55,607 nt of DNA from an uncultured Prevotellaceae bacterium (lineage in GTDB: Bacteria > Bacteroidota > Bacteroidia > Bacteroidales > Bacteroidaceae): positions 1 to 55,607 of the forward strand of contig CALCEL010000074.1 of NCBI GenBank assembly GCA_937900485.1, given 5' to 3'. Position numbers and translations under genes: made by a program. Below, in pieces: positions 8,742 through 17,358 of this stretch. The notes under the pieces were generated by a model. The model was given only the letters and a program-made list of their open reading frames with translations, was not told the DNA's origin and made no database searches. Positions within the stretch are counted from its first letter, which is position 1. The number at the start of each line of letters is the position of its first letter.

Positions 8742-10220
8742 ATGTATTTATTAGGCTATGATATTGGCACTTCGTCAGTAAAGGCGTCACTTGTTGACGT
8801 GAAGACGGGAGAGTGTGTCGCATCGGCTCAGTATCCTGATGCGGAGGCTCCTATTATAGCTCATCGTCAGGGATGGGCGGAGCAGGAGCCGGAGATGTGG
8901 TGGAATGAGCTGGTTGAGGCCACCAAACGTCTTGGTGACAAGGTCAAGGACACTTGCGCCATCGGTATAAGCTATCAGATGCACGGTCTGGTGTGCGTCG
9001 ACAAGAATGGTGAGCCGATACGACCAAGTATAATATGGTGTGACGGACGTGCTGTACCATATGGAGAGCGCGCGTTCACAGGGATAGGCGAGGAGCGCTG
9101 CTTGTCTACTCTCCTCAACTCTCCAGGTAACTTCACGGCGTCCAAGCTAGCTTGGGTTAAGGACATTGAGCCGGACAATTACGCAAAGATTGATAAGATA
9201 ATGCTGCCGGGTGACTATATCGCCATGCGACTCAGCGGCGGCATTGTCAATACCACGATATCAGGATTGTCTGAGGGTATGTTTTGGAACTTCAAGGACA
9301 ACAAACTCAGTGATGAAGTGATGGACTATTTTGGCTTTAGCAGGGACATGATTCCTGAGATAGTGCCAACATTCGCCAAGCAGTCGGTAGTCTGTGATGC
9401 CGTGTCACGTCTTTTGGGCATACCTGCTGGTACACCGATATCTTATCGAGGTGGTGACCAACCTAACAACGCCCTGTCGCTTAATGTCATGAAGCCGGGA
9501 GAGATAGCTGCCACTGGCGGTACGTCGGGCGTGGTCTACGGAGTGTTGGGTGACGTGAACTACGACCCGAAGAGTAGGGTGAATACCTTCGCTCATGTGA
9601 ATCATAATCAGCCGGATGTCAGACTCGGCGTGTTGTTATGCATAAATGGTACGGGCATATTGAATGCGTGGATGCGACGTAGCGTGGCACCGGAGGGTAT
9701 CAGCTATCCGGAGATGAACGACATGGCGGAGACTGTACCTGTCGGTTCTGAGGGATTGTCAGTCATACCGTTCGGCAATGGGGCTGAGCGTGTCCTGAAT
9801 AATACTGATATCGGTGCGTCAGTGCATGGCATCAGCTTTAACATACACAGGAAAGCGCATCTGATTAGAGCAGCGCACGAGGGCATAGCGTTCTCTTTCG
9901 CATACGGCATAGACGTGATGAAATCTATGGGTATGGATATCAAGACGATTAAGGCCGGACATGCTAATATGTTCCTGAACTCTACGTTCCGTAATACGCT
10001 CGCTGCCGTGACAGGCGCCTCCATAGAACTGTATGAGACGGACGGAGCGGCAGGAGCGGCGAGAGGAGCAGGTATCGGAGCCGGAATATATAAGGATAGT
10101 GATGAGGCGTTCAAGACCCTGCGCCACATATCCACAGAGAGAGTCGATACGGATGTCACCGACTATGAGAAGGCCTATGCGTTATGGTTGGAAAGACTCA
10201 AGATGGTGACTGGTAAATGA
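8742..10220 (+). CDS. xylB: Xylulokinase (FGGY family)
   Basis: The protein has 492 residues and phosphorylates D-xylulose to xylulose 5-phosphate in the cytoplasm. The N-terminal FGGY phosphate-binding loop YDIGTSSVKASLVD is at residues 5-18. MHGLVCVD and the catalytic aspartate D239 in GGDQPNNALSLN follow, and the ATP-site motif GGTSGVVYG comes shortly after. Length and motifs match xylulokinase rather than glycerol or gluconate kinases, and the next gene is xylose isomerase. The ATG at 8742 was preferred to the TTG two codons upstream. The 284-bp gap before it holds a TAACTTTA element near 8699, so it may have its own, perhaps regulated, promoter. Confidence 0.93.
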   Translation: MYLLGYDIGTSSVKASLVDVKTGECVASAQYPDAEAPIIAHRQGWAEQEPEMWWNELVEATKRLGDKVKDTCAIGISYQMHGLVCVDKNGEPIRPSIIWCDGRAVPYGERAFTGIGEERCLSTLLNSPGNFTASKLAWVKDIEPDNYAKIDKIMLPGDYIAMRLSGGIVNTTISGLSEGMFWNFKDNKLSDEVMDYFGFSRDMIPEIVPTFAKQSVVCDAVSRLLGIPAGTPISYRGGDQPNNALSLNVMKPGEIAATGGTSGVVYGVLGDVNYDPKSRVNTFAHVNHNQPDVRLGVLLCINGTGILNAWMRRSVAPEGISYPEMNDMAETVPVGSEGLSVIPFGNGAERVLNNTDIGASVHGISFNIHRKAHLIRAAHEGIAFSFAYGIDVMKSMGMDIKTIKAGHANMFLNSTFRNTLAAVTGASIELYETDGAAGAARGAGIGAGIYKDSDEAFKTLRHISTERVDTDVTDYEKAYALWLERLKMVTGK

Positions 10221-10313
10221 TAAGAATTAACAAATAAAAATATAAACTTAAATCATCCATACTCCCGAGTAAAAAGGATGGACACTGACAGGTGGTGGGA
10301 GTTGAATAATACT

Positions 10314-11630
10314 ATGGCAAAAGAATATTTTCCACAAATCAAGAAGATCAAGTTTGAAGGTAAGGACTCAAAGAATCCTATGGCGTTCCACTATTATGAC
10401 GCTGAGAAAGTGATAATGGGTAAACCAATGAAGGAGTGGCTGCGCTTCGCCATGGCATGGTGGCACACATTGTGTGCTGAGGGCGGCGACCAGTTCGGCG
10501 GAGGAACAAAGAAGTTCCCGTGGAACGAGGGCGCTGACGCTCTGACTATCGCTAAGCAGAAGGCTGACGCCGGATTCGAGATAATGACTAAGCTCGGATT
10601 CCCTTATTTCTGTTTCCACGACGTCGACCTTGTGTCTGAGGGTAGCTCGGTTGAGGAGTATGAGTCTAACCTGAAGGCCATCACTGACTACCTTAAGGTG
10701 AAGATGGACGAGACGGGTATTAAGCTGCTTTGGTCAACTGCTAATGTGTTCGGTCACGCTCGCTATATGAATGGTGCGTCAACAAACCCAGACTTCGATG
10801 TCGTGGCGCGCGCTATCGTTCAGATCAAGAACGCAATCGACGCTGGTATCAAACTCGGTGCGGAGAATTATGTGTTCTGGGGAGGTCGTGAGGGATACAT
10901 GTCATTGCTGAACACTGACCAGAAGAGAGAGAAGGAGCACATGGCCACAATGCTGAGAATGGCTCGTGACTATGCAAGAGGCAAGGGATTCAAGGGTACC
11001 TTCCTGATTGAGCCTAAACCTATGGAGCCTTCTAAGCACCAGTATGACGTCGACACGGAGACTGTTGTGGGATTCCTCAAGGCACATGGACTGGACAAGG
11101 ACTTCAAGGTGAATATTGAGGTTAACCACGCAACACTGGCAGGACATACGTTCGAGCATGAGTTGGCTGTGGCTGTCGACAATGGCATGCTGGGCTCTAT
11201 TGACGCTAATCGCGGAGACTATCAGAACGGATGGGATACGGACCAGTTCCCTATCGACCAGTTCGAGCTCGTTCAGGCTTGGATGGAGATCTTACGTAAT
11301 GGCGGACTCGGCACAGGTGGTACTAACTTCGATGCTAAGACAAGACGTAACTCTACTGACCTCGAGGACATCTTCATCGCTCATATCTCAGGTATGGATG
11401 CCATGGCTCGCGCATTGGAGTCTGCGGCTAAGCTCCTTGAGGAGTCTCCGTATAAGAAGATGAAGGCGGACCGTTACGCCTCATTTGACAGTGGAATAGG
11501 TAAGGACTTCGAGGATGGTAAGTTGACGCTGGAGCAGGCATATGAGTACGGCAAGAAGGTCGGTGAGCCTAAGGTTACTTCCGGAAAACAAGAATTGTAC
11601 GAGGCTATCGTGGCTATGTACGCACAGTAA
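10314..11630 (+). CDS. xylA: Xylose isomerase
   Basis: The protein has 438 residues, the usual length of class II bacterial xylose isomerases. It converts D-xylose to D-xylulose, the substrate of the preceding kinase. The active-site pair H102/D105 lies in FCFHDVDLV. GGREGYMSLLNTD, FLIEPKPMEPSKHQYD, EVNHATLAGHTFEHE and GSIDANRGDYQNGWDTDQFP carry the metal and substrate ligands. The start was chosen at MAKEYFPQIKKI; twelve upstream codons in frame have no support. The 93-bp gap after xylB can fold (ACTCCC at 10261 with GGGAGT near 10299), and the two genes are probably co-transcribed. A terminator follows at 11718. Confidence 0.97.
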   Translation: MAKEYFPQIKKIKFEGKDSKNPMAFHYYDAEKVIMGKPMKEWLRFAMAWWHTLCAEGGDQFGGGTKKFPWNEGADALTIAKQKADAGFEIMTKLGFPYFCFHDVDLVSEGSSVEEYESNLKAITDYLKVKMDETGIKLLWSTANVFGHARYMNGASTNPDFDVVARAIVQIKNAIDAGIKLGAENYVFWGGREGYMSLLNTDQKREKEHMATMLRMARDYARGKGFKGTFLIEPKPMEPSKHQYDVDTETVVGFLKAHGLDKDFKVNIEVNHATLAGHTFEHELAVAVDNGMLGSIDANRGDYQNGWDTDQFPIDQFELVQAWMEILRNGGLGTGGTNFDAKTRRNSTDLEDIFIAHISGMDAMARALESAAKLLEESPYKKMKADRYASFDSGIGKDFEDGKLTLEQAYEYGKKVGEPKVTSGKQELYEAIVAMYAQ

Positions 11631-11717
11631 GAGGATGACATGACTATGTCAGAACGTTCATCATCGGACGTCGTTGAATCAACGGACGCACATCGTCTTG
11701 GTTTTTTTAATATTCTT

Positions 11718-11755
11718 AAAGATGGGTTTGGCGACTGCCAGACTCATCTTTTTTT
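11718..11755 (+). terminator. Rho-independent terminator after xylA
   Basis: AAGATG...TTGGC pairs with GCCA...CATCTT around GACT, followed by seven T. It lies about 90 bp past the xylA stop. Confidence 0.75.
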
Positions 11756-11859
11756 GTTAAGATTCGTGAGTGAATCATTAGTTAATGTAAATACGGCAAA
11801 ACGAAAAGCGCAAAAACAGCCAAAAACGAAAAGCGACACGAATTACCATATATAAGAAG

Positions 11860-11906
11860 AAGAAGGAAGGCATCGAATAGGAGTCTTCCTTCTTGCATTT
11901 TTTTTT
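11860..11906 (+). terminator. Second hairpin with T tract upstream of the IS remnant
   Basis: AAGAAGGAAG pairs with CTTCCTTCTT across a 15-nt loop, then GCA and a run of nine T. It sits between the xylA terminator and the transposase fragment. It could be a back-up terminator or the terminal structure of a lost element. Confidence 0.55.
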
Positions 11907-12631
11907 GTAAAGAAAGGCAAGCAACCGAAACTTACACGGCTGCTTACCAATGACTTTGACATGCCGCTGGAGACAATTGTCCTTATTTATCGGCGCAGAT
12001 GGCAGATAGAGTCGTTTTTTATGACAAGTTTATCTTTATGCAAAGTAGCCATAGAATACAATTTGCAACCTGTTGAAAATAAAGTGCTTGCAAAATCACT
12101 TCACATAAATACTTATCATAACGATATTGCCTTAACAAGCAAAAATAGCGCTAAAACGCTTAAAAGAAGGCTTTTCTATACCCGTTTGTACGTACATTTA
12201 GATGGAATGACGTAATTGCTACCAAATTATTATGTAAAGCTGAAACGAGAAGTAGAAACGTAACGTCCCGATAATCAGATATGCATTTACTATCACTTCT
12301 CATAACAATAAACTTGTCATAAAAAAGCTTATGAAAAGCTTCTCATAAGCATTTCAAGCAGATAAAGCAGAATTTCCCACTCAGATACTTCTATGGCGAG
12401 AGCAGCAATGCCATCAAGATTCAGATTTGGGTTACACTGATAGCAAATCTGCTAATGACGCTGCTGCAGCAAAGTTTGAAACGCAGGTGGAGTTTCTCAG
12501 GATTGGCTACCATGGTGAGAATTGTGCTCATGTACTATATCAATCTGGACTCATTCCTTGAAAGTCCTGACGAAGACTTGAAAAGAATGCTTGAAGAATG
12601 TGCAGAATCATCGCCGGATTTGGGAGGTTAA
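11907..12631 (+). pseudogene. IS4-type transposase remnant, truncated and interrupted
   Basis: Only the C-terminal part of an IS4-like DDE transposase survives. 11907-12020 reads LTRLLTNDFDMPLETIVL and then IYRRRWQIESFF, the Y-R-E signature region with the catalytic glutamate. The frame then breaks and resumes at 12356 with KQIKQNFPLRYFYGES, continuing through IWVTLIANLLMTLL and FSGLATMVRIVLMYYINLD to a stop at 12629-12631. Joined directly, the two parts form one continuous family-like sequence, so about 335 bp of foreign DNA was inserted between them. The N-terminal two thirds of the gene is missing. The gene is dead. Confidence 0.85.
12015..12326. mobile_element. MITE-like insertion with 19-bp perfect terminal inverted repeats
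   Basis: The left end TTTTTTATGACAAGTTTAT (12015-12033) is the exact reverse complement of the right end ATAAACTTGTCATAAAAAA (12308-12326). Similarity extends inward for about 12 more bases (TTATG, AAGT) with some mismatches. The 312-bp element is AT-rich and has no credible transposase frame, so it is non-autonomous. It sits inside the dead transposase. About 29 bp of palindromic sequence (GCTTATGA...TCATAAGC) lies between its right end and the point where the transposase frame resumes. Confidence 0.8.
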
Positions 12632-12975
12632 TACAAATATGGGGCTTACTGAAAAAGGAAAGTCACTCAACTCCTGGGTTTCAAGGGGTAAAGTGACCTT
12701 GTATAATGTTTAACGGACAGTAATAAAAGATAATCGTTAATGTCGATAAAGTTATCACGTGTCAACGGAAAAAGAGGAGTTTCGGACAGCAAAAATTGGA
12801 GGTGCGGATAGGAAATTTGGTTACGTTCCATGATGAAAAACGACATACACGTTGCGTTTTATCTTAGGATGGGATAAGCATGAGACTATTACCTTGAATG
12901 TTTTGCTCTGATGTGTTCACTTTGTAGTTTGACAACGTCTGATTTCCCAATGTCCGTAATAGGGTGGTCATAATA
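12632..12975. other. Non-coding stretch after the IS remnant
   Basis: No gene was recognised. It holds a truncated, inverted copy of the dispersed repeat (12752-12823). The rest has no visible structure until the terminator at 12976. Confidence 0.55.
12752..12823 (-). repeat. Dispersed intergenic repeat, copy 5 (left fragment, inverted)
   Basis: On the minus strand this matches the left end of copies 1-3: the CCTATCCGCAC block, then TTTTTGCTGTCCGAAACTCC, then TCTTTTTCCGTTGACACGTG. It is most like copy 2 (21614-21942). The remaining ~240 bp are absent. Confidence 0.8.
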
Positions 12976-13012
12976 AAAAAGCGTGATATGCTTTACACAT
13001 ATCACGCTTTTT
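12976..13012 (-). terminator. Terminator of the SusC/SusD operon
   Basis: AAAAAGCGTGATATG pairs perfectly (15 bp) with CATATCACGCTTTTT around CTTTACA, with A/T runs on both sides. It lies 17 bp past the stop of the last operon gene. Confidence 0.85.
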
Positions 13013-13029
13013 ATCAATTTCCGTTATTA

Positions 13030-14316
13030 TTAGTTTTCGAATACGCCCTTGATTTCTTCGGCTGACAGCTTAATGACGTTAGTCGAGTCGTTCACGTCAT
13101 TAAGAATAACGTATGAAGGAGCATCCAAGTCGTCTGTGGTAAGCTCGAATGTCTTCGGTGATTTATAATAACCGAAAGGTACTGCTGAATAGTGGTAATT
13201 TGCGTAAGTCGCATAGTAGTCACCATTCAGGACGTTGGTACCTGTGTACTCCAATGTGATGTGAGTTTTATCGATTATAGTGTAATTGAAGACATACTGA
13301 CCCCACCAGCCGTCACTATTGAATGTTATACCGAAAGCTGATCCGTAAGAACTGCTGATAGTTTTTGTTCCAAACATCATGTTTATCAAAGTTTCTCCCT
13401 GTGAATCGGCTCCAGCCTTAACGACGTTAAAGTACTTCTTTCCGTAAGAAGAAAGGTTGCTGTAGGAGATATACCAACATCCGGCTACGAACTGCTCCGT
13501 AATTGGTGGTGTGTAAGGAATGAGGCTCACGCTTGAGTCATTCGTGGCCTTGAATACTTTGTCCTTAGAATAAGCAAAACCACTGACAGTCTTTCCGTTA
13601 ATGTTAATATCCTCGTAAAGAGAATAGCCATAGTCTGTTACTATGTATGGCATGTCGTACTCAATATTATTCTCGTCAGTGAATGAGATAACGTTAAAGT
13701 TGCTGTTTCTGTACGCTCTGATAGTGTCTCCGTCGACAACGAGGTCGTAGTACAGCTTAAACATCTTGCTGTCCATGTCGTCAAGACGTGAGAGTACGTC
13801 GTCCCAGCTATCGTTCTCGTTTATTGCCGTCATGACCACACGTGTGCCGTGTTTCTTTCCTTCCATCTCTATGCGGTCTGCGGATGCAGAGAGCACACGG
13901 AACTCAAAGTCACCGAGCATTCCCTTTCCGTTTGTTCCGACGCCAGCAGGATTGGCCGGGTCTGAGAAGAAGTGAATTGCGGCGTTGTATGAGTCGAAGG
14001 AAAGGAGAACGCCCTGACTCTGCTCAAACTTGTAGTGTGACACATAGACGGAGTCTCCAAGAATAGGGTTGGCCACTGCAACAGTGCTGTCGGCATTGAA
14101 TTTTGCTAACATGTTGTAGCCTCCGTATTGAGTGTCGCCGTAATATTGAATAATCCAACCGTTTGGAGCGGAGACAAGAATATTGTTGTCCGTCTCGATT
14201 GCTTCTGTGATTCTTTCTGTGGCATTCTTGTCAAATATATCGTCCACCTCAAAAGAGCATGACGCAAATGTGGTGAGCATCAGAAGAGCCAGCAGAGATT
14301 TATATAATTTCTTCAT
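13030..14316 (-). CDS. DUF4302 domain lipoprotein
   Basis: The protein has 428 residues. It starts with a lipoprotein signal peptide (MKKLYKSLLALLMLTTFASC, lipobox FASC with Cys20), so it is anchored in the outer membrane or on the surface. The DUF4302 features follow: a short helical start (ATERITEAIETDNNILVSAP), NGWIIQYYGD, and beta-rich segments such as GMLGDFEFRVLSASADRIEMEGKK. The family has no established activity but typically accompanies SusC/SusD pairs together with a zinc metallohydrolase lipoprotein, exactly as here. It is the last gene of the operon; the gap to the preceding gene is only 12 bp. Confidence 0.85.
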   Translation of the reverse strand: MKKLYKSLLALLMLTTFASCSFEVDDIFDKNATERITEAIETDNNILVSAPNGWIIQYYGDTQYGGYNMLAKFNADSTVAVANPILGDSVYVSHYKFEQSQGVLLSFDSYNAAIHFFSDPANPAGVGTNGKGMLGDFEFRVLSASADRIEMEGKKHGTRVVMTAINENDSWDDVLSRLDDMDSKMFKLYYDLVVDGDTIRAYRNSNFNVISFTDENNIEYDMPYIVTDYGYSLYEDININGKTVSGFAYSKDKVFKATNDSSVSLIPYTPPITEQFVAGCWYISYSNLSSYGKKYFNVVKAGADSQGETLINMMFGTKTISSSYGSAFGITFNSDGWWGQYVFNYTIIDKTHITLEYTGTNVLNGDYYATYANYHYSAVPFGYYKSPKTFELTTDDLDAPSYVILNDVNDSTNVIKLSAEEIKGVFEN

Positions 14317-14328
14317 ATTACTACTTCT

Positions 14329-15699
14329 TTATTTTAATGATTTAAGATCGAGTGTGCTGACATTCTTGGAACGTTCCAAGACTGACTTGCGAAGCTTTTC
14401 AATGTCTATACCCCATGTCTCACTGAAGTATGACTTAACCAAATCAAGTTTAGCTATGATAGTCTCCTTTCCCTCGGTGTTAACCTGAGGCTCTTTCTCA
14501 TATTCGAACACTGGTATCTTGTAGTACTCGACGACTGGGTTACCCTCTGCGTCGTAAACGACTTCTCCTTCCTCGTTGGTCTGGTATACAGGAGTGTCAG
14601 TCTCGCTTGGAGCAGTTGTGGCTACATTGTACAAGCCTACACCTTTTGTGTAAGAGTAAATGTATACGTTACCATTGCTTGTAGCGTAATAATACAAGTC
14701 AGCGCTCTGGTTTTTATACATAGGAATCTTGTTACCATCAGCGTCTGTCAGGTAGACATACTGTCCTGACTCGTCAGTTGAGTACACTATCTTTCCGTTT
14801 GCGTCAGTAGAAGGAATGAGGAACTGACCATTCTTCTTGTATACATAGTTGCCGTTTGCGTCAGTCTTGTAGATGTAGTTACCCTTGCTGTCAGTCTGGT
14901 AGAGAATGTTACCTTGACTGTCTGTAAGTGTGTCGCAAGCCTGCTGAAGGATAAGATTCCATCCCTCATCAGTGTTAGTGACGTACGTTGCGTAAGTCTC
15001 AGCGAAGTCCTCATTGTACTCACCTGACGCATATCCAGTCACGAAACCTTCCTTTGGAGCCTCAGTGTCGCTCACGTTAACCCAGTCGCTTGAGTGATAA
15101 TTTCCGGCTGAGATAGTCTGGAAGTCAGTGCTGTAGTTCTTCTGCTGTGTGAGGATATGGCAGAACTCATGGTGCATTGTGTGGAAGTACCAAAAGTTCA
15201 AGTCCATTGGCAGAGCACTCTGTGACCTGTATGGGTTGTCCTGATTGATGTACACGTTGTCCAAGTCAAGACTGTTGATACCGAAGAGCAAAACCTTGAG
15301 TCCGCCTTCCGCAGTACCCAACACGATAGATCCCAGTGAGCTGAACTCATGAGAGCCGACGAGCTGAATCTGACGGAAGCAGTTGTTCTTGAGGAAGTTC
15401 TCACCTGCCACTTCTGTGTATGCGTCCATCCACACCTCCTTGACGAGGATAGCGATGGCCTTGGACTTCTCGATGTCGGCAGGTATCACGTTGTATGAGT
15501 TATCTGTGAGCTTGTCGTTATAAAGATAGTTGAACTCGATGTTGTATGTGTCGGTGTAGTTCTTTTTCAGCCACGTGTCTAATTCGGTGCGAGCCGGAGA
15601 TGACGTGTCGAATATGCTCTCTGAGCTTATGTCGTCAGAGTTACATGAGCTGATGCCGAGACATGCTGCTAATATTAGTGATATATTTATATGTTTCAT
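14329..15699 (-). CDS. Substrate import-associated zinc metallohydrolase lipoprotein with internal repeat insert
   Basis: The protein has 456 residues, with a lipoprotein signal peptide (MKHINISLILAACLGISSC, Cys19). The catalytic motif HEFCH is at residues 177-181, inside FHTMHHEFCHILTQQ. A downstream glutamate-rich helix EYNEDFAETYATYV probably supplies the third zinc ligand, as in gluzincins. This matches the family of HExxH lipoproteins encoded beside TonB-linked importers. Unusually, residues about 258-392 hold repeated ten-residue units of the form TDxxGNYxY (TDSQGNILY, TDSKGNYIY, TDANGNYVY, TDANGKIVY, TDESGQYVY), with a second weaker group later. This is probably a peptide- or protein-processing hydrolase working with the SusCD pair; the substrate is unknown. 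Confidence 0.87.
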   Translation of the reverse strand: MKHINISLILAACLGISSCNSDDISSESIFDTSSPARTELDTWLKKNYTDTYNIEFNYLYNDKLTDNSYNVIPADIEKSKAIAILVKEVWMDAYTEVAGENFLKNNCFRQIQLVGSHEFSSLGSIVLGTAEGGLKVLLFGINSLDLDNVYINQDNPYRSQSALPMDLNFWYFHTMHHEFCHILTQQKNYSTDFQTISAGNYHSSDWVNVSDTEAPKEGFVTGYASGEYNEDFAETYATYVTNTDEGWNLILQQACDTLTDSQGNILYQTDSKGNYIYKTDANGNYVYKKNGQFLIPSTDANGKIVYSTDESGQYVYLTDADGNKIPMYKNQSADLYYYATSNGNVYIYSYTKGVGLYNVATTAPSETDTPVYQTNEEGEVVYDAEGNPVVEYYKIPVFEYEKEPQVNTEGKETIIAKLDLVKSYFSETWGIDIEKLRKSVLERSKNVSTLDLKSLK

Positions 15700-15734
15700 C
15701 TGTAATCTGAATTATGTTGTTACACAAATTCTTA

Positions 15735-17336
15735 TTATCTTGGGTTTGCCTCTAATCCGGCGTTGATAGCGTCAATAGGAAGCTGGATGGCACCTCTGAG
15801 GTCACCGGCTTTGAATATCAGGTCTTCCTCGCCGTCAAGATTGTGGCTATACTCTATACCCCAACGTTTAACATCCTGGAAACGCATACCCTGTCTCCAT
15901 GTCTCTATTCTTCTCATCTGAAGTACGAGTTGGATTAAGTTTGTCTGTGTGCCGCTCTCAACAGTGAATCCTTGTGGGTGCAATGGCTTCTTCGTACCAC
16001 GCTGTATGTCGGACTCGGGATGATTGGTCACGTCCGGCAGTGATTTGTAGAAGGTGTCGACCACAGCAGTAGTGAGTTCTGGCTTCACGCCTGCTCCGTA
16101 GTTAGCGCAGTGTGCGTCAACCCAGTAGTTGAGGTCTACCAACGCATTGCTATAGTCTTTTTTCATAATGTATGACTCTGCTCTGACAAGAAGAGCCTCG
16201 TCTGTGGTGAACACTGCGTCGATGGTATGTGCGTAACCTGTTCCGTTTACCTTATCTGTATACTCGAAGTGCTCAACGTACTTAGGATAGTAAACAACCT
16301 GGCTGTTTCCATACAGACAGTGTGACTCCAAGAGTGTGTTGTTGGTTGAGCCATTTTTCTTAGACCATTCAGTAGCGCCTGTTGCACCGAGTGCCCACGG
16401 CATATAAGCCCAGAATGTCTCATAAGTCGTAATCTCTCTTGAGTGAGCGTATCGTCTGAATGATGAGCTGTACATTGCTCTTCCGTGAATGGAATAAGCT
16501 GTCATCAAGAGCAGGTTGGCAGTCTCTCCTGAGTTGATGTATGCGTTGTTGATGTCATCCACACCTGCGAGTGAGCTGTATGACTTGACATTGCGGAGCA
16601 CAGATGATACGTTGTTGCCAAGTGCCTTTGTGGCGTACTTAATCGCTTTGTCATATCTGTGATAGTACAAGTTAAATCTCGCTGCGAACGCGTATGCTGC
16701 TTTTGCGTTGAAGTGGTAAGCCGGAACAGAGAGATAAGTGTCGTCCAGCAATGGTAATGCCTCCTCGATATCATTGTTGATGTTCTCATACGTCTCTTCC
16801 AGAGTTCCACGCACAGTGATGTAATCGTTATTGGACTTAGGATATGGTAGTCCGTAGTATTCTTTGCCGGCCTTTGTTGAGTCGTAAGCCATACAGAAAG
16901 TGTTGGTGAGCTGGAAGACTGCGAACGCGCGGCAGAGCAGAGCCTCAGCTTTCAGCGGTTTTGTCTCCTCATTCAAACCTACTGTCTCGATTGCGCTCAA
17001 TGCTTCGTTGGCTGTGTACACTGCTTCATAATGTGACCTCCATACATTTTTCGGGTCGTCATTTCCTGTTGTCTCAACCTGCTCGAACCTATACACTTTA
17101 TCCTGGTTTGGCTGGTATGTGTAAGTCTTACCGTTGTCTGTCACGTTGTCGCTACTGTACTCGTTCAGGAACGCCACGGAGTGAGTAGGGTAGGCAGAGA
17201 CGAGAAGCTGCTTAATCTTAGTCGAGGTGTTCACCTCTGCTCTGTCATCCGGCAGTTTGTCCAAAAAATCATTGCATGATGTCGTTGTGAGCGCCAATGA
17301 TGCAAATGCTATTATGATGCTATTTATTTTTTTCAT
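15735..17336 (-). CDS. SusD/RagB-family outer-membrane lipoprotein
   Basis: The protein has 533 residues. The lipoprotein signal peptide ends at SLALTTTSC (Cys21), followed by the typical SusD start NDFLDKLPDDRAEV. TPR-like helical segments follow (WRSHYEAVYTANEALSAIE, KAEALLCRAFAVFQLTNTFC, and the AKAAYAFAARFNLYYHRYDK helix). The C-terminal region has WRQGMRFQDVKRWGI, another SusD landmark. SusD proteins sit over the SusC barrel as a lid and bind the cargo. The gene follows the SusC gene by 22 bp and shares its transcript. Because the partner genes encode a peptidase-like lipoprotein and no glycoside hydrolase, the cargo may be peptide or protein rather than glycan. Confidence 0.95.
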   Translation of the reverse strand: MKKINSIIIAFASLALTTTSCNDFLDKLPDDRAEVNTSTKIKQLLVSAYPTHSVAFLNEYSSDNVTDNGKTYTYQPNQDKVYRFEQVETTGNDDPKNVWRSHYEAVYTANEALSAIETVGLNEETKPLKAEALLCRAFAVFQLTNTFCMAYDSTKAGKEYYGLPYPKSNNDYITVRGTLEETYENINNDIEEALPLLDDTYLSVPAYHFNAKAAYAFAARFNLYYHRYDKAIKYATKALGNNVSSVLRNVKSYSSLAGVDDINNAYINSGETANLLLMTAYSIHGRAMYSSSFRRYAHSREITTYETFWAYMPWALGATGATEWSKKNGSTNNTLLESHCLYGNSQVVYYPKYVEHFEYTDKVNGTGYAHTIDAVFTTDEALLVRAESYIMKKDYSNALVDLNYWVDAHCANYGAGVKPELTTAVVDTFYKSLPDVTNHPESDIQRGTKKPLHPQGFTVESGTQTNLIQLVLQMRRIETWRQGMRFQDVKRWGIEYSHNLDGEEDLIFKAGDLRGAIQLPIDAINAGLEANPR

Positions 17337-17358
17337 AATTCAATCGTCTTTCTTTCGG

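Noticed and set aside
11640..11855. A 71-codon frame after xylA
   Set aside because: It runs through the xylA terminator hairpin and T tract.
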